DNA from: an uncultured Burkholderiales bacterium
GTDB lineage: Bacteria > Pseudomonadota > Gammaproteobacteria > Burkholderiales > Burkholderiaceae_C
Length of the DNA: 47,796 nucleotides
Direction: 5' to 3'
Assembly: GCA_903910745.1 (NCBI GenBank)
Contig: CAIWAO010000140.1
Span: forward strand, 1 to 47,796
Numbering within the stretch: the stretch's first letter is position 1; the number at the start of each line of letters is the position of its first letter. Both the position numbers and the translations under genes were made by a program. Below are positions 45,084-47,796 of the stretch, one piece after another. The notes under the pieces were generated by a model. That model made no database searches, was not told where the DNA came from, and saw nothing but the letters and a program-made list of their open reading frames with translations.

Positions 45084-47219
45084 ATGAATTTCATAACTAC
45101 GATTCATAATTTAAATAAAAATGTTTTTGTAGCCTCTGTTGCATTCGTTGCATCCGTTGCGCTCTTGTTATTTAATACCACTGCGCAGGCTCAAAACACT
45201 TCGAATTCAAAGTCGGATTCTGTTTCTCACACTAAAGTAAGAGTCATTGTGATGGTCTGGGATGGATTACGACCTGACTCAATTACTCAACAAGACACTC
45301 CAAATTTGTTTGAACTGAGGAGAGCCGGGGTTAATTTTGCCGATAACCACTCCACCTATCCTACCTTCACTATGATGAACGCTGCTTCGTTGGCGACCGG
45401 AGCCAGTCCTAGAAAATCAGGTTTTTACGGCAACACATTATGGACACCGCCTCCCGCACCGAAGGGGAAAAATGCATCTGGCACCTTACAAAGCTATGAA
45501 AATCCAGTGTTCACAGAGGATTATTCTGTTTTAAAGACACTTAATGAGTACTACGACAATGATTTATTACTCGTAGAGTCTTTATTCAAAGCAGCTCAAA
45601 AAGCAGGCCTTGTCACTGCAGCAGTTGGTAAATCAGGTCCGGCTTTTTTGCAAGATCTAGGAAACGGCGGCTACTTCCTAGATGAAAACGCGGCGTTGCC
45701 TCTTGCATTTGCCAAAGAGCTACAAAAAGCAAATATTGCACTACCTGCTAATTCTGAAAAAGCATTTTCTACAAACGAATTAAATCTTGATTCAAAAAAT
45801 TACAGTCCAACCAAACGCGACAGCTACGTTACATTTGCGCTCTCTGAATACGGCGAGACCTTGTACTCTAGGGACGCCACTGATACAACCCAAGGAGCCG
45901 CTGAGGACTCTGCAAATAAGTACATGATGAATGTATTTACAAGCTTTATACTGCCCAAAAAGAAGCCCGATCTCTCTGTAATTTGGTTTCGTACTCCAGA
46001 CAATAGCGAACATGGTTACGGAGTCGGTTCCCCGAACTACCATAGAGCTTTGCGCTCTATGGATGCAAGGCTCGGGCAGCTCAGAGCTGCTTTGACTGAA
46101 CAAAACCTTGCTAATGATACAAATATTGTTGTCGTGTCAGACCATGGCCATAGCACCGTATCTGGGCCTACAACTCTTTTTCCACTTAGAGCAATCACGC
46201 CTAGCATTCAGGTGAACAACGGGGTATCAGATGCAAAATTAGGCAAACCTGACTTTTTAAATGGGTTTTCTTTCTCGGGAGACGTGAGATCGGCGGACCT
46301 CCTCACATATGGGGGCTTCAAGGCCTATGACGGACAAGGCTGTTTAACCTCTGCGATGGCAGGGATCATGGGTGATTTGTCGACTGTTTACAAAGTTAAT
46401 ATTGACTTGACGGGCGAACTCTGTGGTGAACCCAACACTAAATACATGTCAATAAGCTCAACCCTGAGCACTCCTATAGCTTCATTTAAAGTGCCTGAAA
46501 TTCTCCCAGAACACGCGGTAATCGTGGGAGCAAATGGTGGCTCAGATTACTTTTATGTCCCCGATCACGACAGTAATACGGTTGCTGAACTTGTTAGGTT
46601 TTTACAAAGTAGGGAGCAATTTGGTGCTATTTTTGTAGATGGGCGATACGGAGATTTACCTGGAACATTCTCCTTGGACATGGTTAATTTAGAAAATTCG
46701 TATCGTAAAGATCATGGGCAACCAGATGTTGTAGCAAGCTTTGAATTTGATCCATTCCAGCGGGTTCAAGGTATGTTGGGTACAGAATACGAAAGTTTTG
46801 CTGGACAAAGGGGCATGCACGGCAGTTTCAGTCCTATGGATGTTCACAATACACTGATAACTTTTGGACCTTCATTTGGTACGGGTAAAGTTGTGTCCAA
46901 CCCCTCAGGCAATGTAGACGTTGCACCCACTATCGCTCATATCTTGGGACTTTCTTTATCAAATTCTGAGGGAAGGGTATTAAACGAGGCTCTTTTAAAA
47001 CCGTCTTCGAATGAAGTGGCTAGAGTTAAATTTAACATTCTCACGCCTACAAAAAGTGCGACCGATTTGAAATTTAAATCTCCTGTGGATCCAACTGGCA
47101 ATACCCCTTATTTAAAACACCCAAGGGGTATCTATACATCTAATCTCGTTATTAAAGACCTCACCATTGGAGAAAAAACTTATAGATATTTGGATTACGC
47201 AAAAGCCCTACGTTTTTAG
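45084..47219 (+). CDS. Secreted alkaline-phosphatase-superfamily phosphodiesterase/pyrophosphatase
   Basis: The protein has 711 residues from ATG 45084 (a TTG at 45081 is also open). The signal peptide covers about residues 1-37, cleaved near AQA. The metal and nucleophile motifs of the NPP-type branch are present: VMVWDGLRPD, the nucleophile region HSTYPTFT, PDNSEHGYG, VVVSDHGHS and a late MHG. Members split phosphodiester or pyrophosphate bonds of nucleotides or lipids in the periplasm. It is longer than simple NPP enzymes, with extra segments around 120-260. It starts 80 bases after lpdA, beyond its terminator. Confidence 0.87.
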   Translation: MNFITTIHNLNKNVFVASVAFVASVALLLFNTTAQAQNTSNSKSDSVSHTKVRVIVMVWDGLRPDSITQQDTPNLFELRRAGVNFADNHSTYPTFTMMNAASLATGASPRKSGFYGNTLWTPPPAPKGKNASGTLQSYENPVFTEDYSVLKTLNEYYDNDLLLVESLFKAAQKAGLVTAAVGKSGPAFLQDLGNGGYFLDENAALPLAFAKELQKANIALPANSEKAFSTNELNLDSKNYSPTKRDSYVTFALSEYGETLYSRDATDTTQGAAEDSANKYMMNVFTSFILPKKKPDLSVIWFRTPDNSEHGYGVGSPNYHRALRSMDARLGQLRAALTEQNLANDTNIVVVSDHGHSTVSGPTTLFPLRAITPSIQVNNGVSDAKLGKPDFLNGFSFSGDVRSADLLTYGGFKAYDGQGCLTSAMAGIMGDLSTVYKVNIDLTGELCGEPNTKYMSISSTLSTPIASFKVPEILPEHAVIVGANGGSDYFYVPDHDSNTVAELVRFLQSREQFGAIFVDGRYGDLPGTFSLDMVNLENSYRKDHGQPDVVASFEFDPFQRVQGMLGTEYESFAGQRGMHGSFSPMDVHNTLITFGPSFGTGKVVSNPSGNVDVAPTIAHILGLSLSNSEGRVLNEALLKPSSNEVARVKFNILTPTKSATDLKFKSPVDPTGNTPYLKHPRGIYTSNLVIKDLTIGEKTYRYLDYAKALRF

Positions 47220-47245
47220 TTGATGTTAGTCGCTAAAATATTTCC

Positions 47246-47593
47246 ATGATCAAATCTTTAGAGTCCTTTGTTTTTGGATTATTGTTGGGAGTTTGTTTGA
47301 CGGTGGTCATAGGGTTCGGTGTCTACGATTGGACTACGATGACACGCGGAACTGCCAAGTCTGAAAAGGACTCAGACCTTGCTGTAGTTAATGCTTTGTC
47401 AGCGGTTTGCGTTGAAAGGTTTAAGAGCGATCCCAATTACAATGCAAATTTATTAAAGTTAAAGAAAGTTGATAAGTTCTCAGCTGGGGACTTTATGGAA
47501 ATTGGGGGATGGAGTAAGTTCAGTACTTCTGAGCATTTTGAATTAGATATCTCCAACCTTTGTGCAAAAATAATTCTTTCCCAATTGCCATAG
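47246..47593 (+). CDS. Small membrane-anchored protein of unknown function
   Basis: The protein has 115 residues. One N-terminal transmembrane helix (VFGLLLGVCLTVVIGFGVYDW) is followed by a periplasmic or cytoplasmic domain with two Cys (AVCVERF, NLCAKII). The pattern VNALSAVCVERFKSDPN resembles an unnamed family of short proteobacterial proteins with an A-x-C-V-x-R-F core. Function unknown. It is 26 bases downstream of the phosphodiesterase gene and probably co-transcribed. Confidence 0.7.
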   Translation: MIKSLESFVFGLLLGVCLTVVIGFGVYDWTTMTRGTAKSEKDSDLAVVNALSAVCVERFKSDPNYNANLLKLKKVDKFSAGDFMEIGGWSKFSTSEHFELDISNLCAKIILSQLP

Positions 47594-47657
47594 CAATTTT
47601 TAGTTAACCATTCTCCACTTCTAAATACGCACATTACTCCTATAAGTTGATCTTTAC

Positions 47658-47795
47658 GTGAAATACCCGCGACTAAACGCCTTTCGGCGCTGTAGTCGGG
47701 GCATCTGATTTCGCAATCAAATATTCCTGCTTCGTCTGCTGCTGCATGGACATGGCTTGCGCCTCACCATGACTTATGCGTGCATCCACAGGCAC
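47658..47795. repeat. Right copy of 138-bp inverted terminal repeat
   Basis: This is the reverse complement of positions 1-138 with one difference at 47772. The inner edge at 47658 (GTGAAATACCCGCGAC reading inward to outward) matches the inner edge of the left copy at 138. The bases just inside the two edges do not resemble each other, so the shared unit ends exactly here. Confidence 0.95.
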
Positions 47796-47796
47796 A
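47673..47796 (-). CDS. 3' end of the repeated gene, second copy (partial)
   Basis: On the minus strand an open frame enters from the window end and stops at 47673-47675. It encodes the same 40-residue C-terminus as the frame at 1-123; the only nucleotide difference changes AGC to AGT, both Ser. Identity at this level implies recent duplication, gene conversion or mobility. Possible transposase; the catalytic region lies outside the window. Confidence 0.5.
   Translation of the reverse strand, partial: VPVDARISHGEAQAMSMQQQTKQEYLIAKSDAPTTAPKGV

Overview
The window looks like a chromosomal contig from a betaproteobacterium of the order Burkholderiales with a fairly low GC content (low forties by eye), perhaps Polynucleobacter-like or a low-GC relative of Alcaligenaceae. 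The evidence is a long-form IF-1, a Bug-family periplasmic receptor, a phasin, an E3 subunit carrying its own lipoyl domain, and the order prlC-folD-response regulator-PAS kinase next to aceE-aceF-lpdA. This placement is inference; there is no rRNA or other marker gene here.

Layout, left to right. Positions 1-138 and 47658-47795 are near-identical inverted copies of the 3' end of one gene, so the window is probably bounded by two copies of a multicopy (transposase-like) gene. At 297-3802 is a four-gene livGFHM-type ABC importer without its binding protein. At 3849-5908 is an OmpR-type two-component system on the minus strand. At 5949-9100 come a CorA/ZntB-type metal transporter, a small DUF442 phosphatase/sulfurtransferase-like protein, and a K+ channel with two voltage-sensor modules in front of a single pore. 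At 9355-11422 a TPP riboswitch controls thiC. At 11423-11858 is a non-coding stretch with several hairpins, followed by an IF-1 gene translationally coupled to a methyltransferase gene.

At 13356-20443 lies a plus-strand catabolic block: class III CoA-transferase, crotonase-like protein, Bug receptor, then ltnD-otnK-otnC-otnI, the four-carbon acid-sugar (threonate/erythronate type) pathway. Its OtnC aldolase-like member lacks the catalytic Glu and the third zinc His. The region 20487-28196 is a mixed set of short operons and single genes: PAP2 phosphatase, quinone oxidoreductase, DCC protein, pterin dehydratase, amidase, haloacid dehalogenase, MAPEG protein, DEDDh exonuclease, secreted nuclease and small unknowns.

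The region 28437-38444 is mostly core metabolism: phasin, FAD dehydrogenase, pyrD, rpiA, prlC, folD and a FixLJ-like sensor/regulator pair. That pair diverges from the pyruvate dehydrogenase operon aceE-aceF-lpdA (38682-45003), which ends in a clear terminator. The last genes are a secreted alkaline-phosphatase-superfamily enzyme and a small anchored protein. No tRNA, rRNA, CRISPR array or prophage was seen. The most unusual items are the 2xVSD channel, the altered OtnC, the hairpin-rich thiC-infA gap and the inverted terminal repeat.
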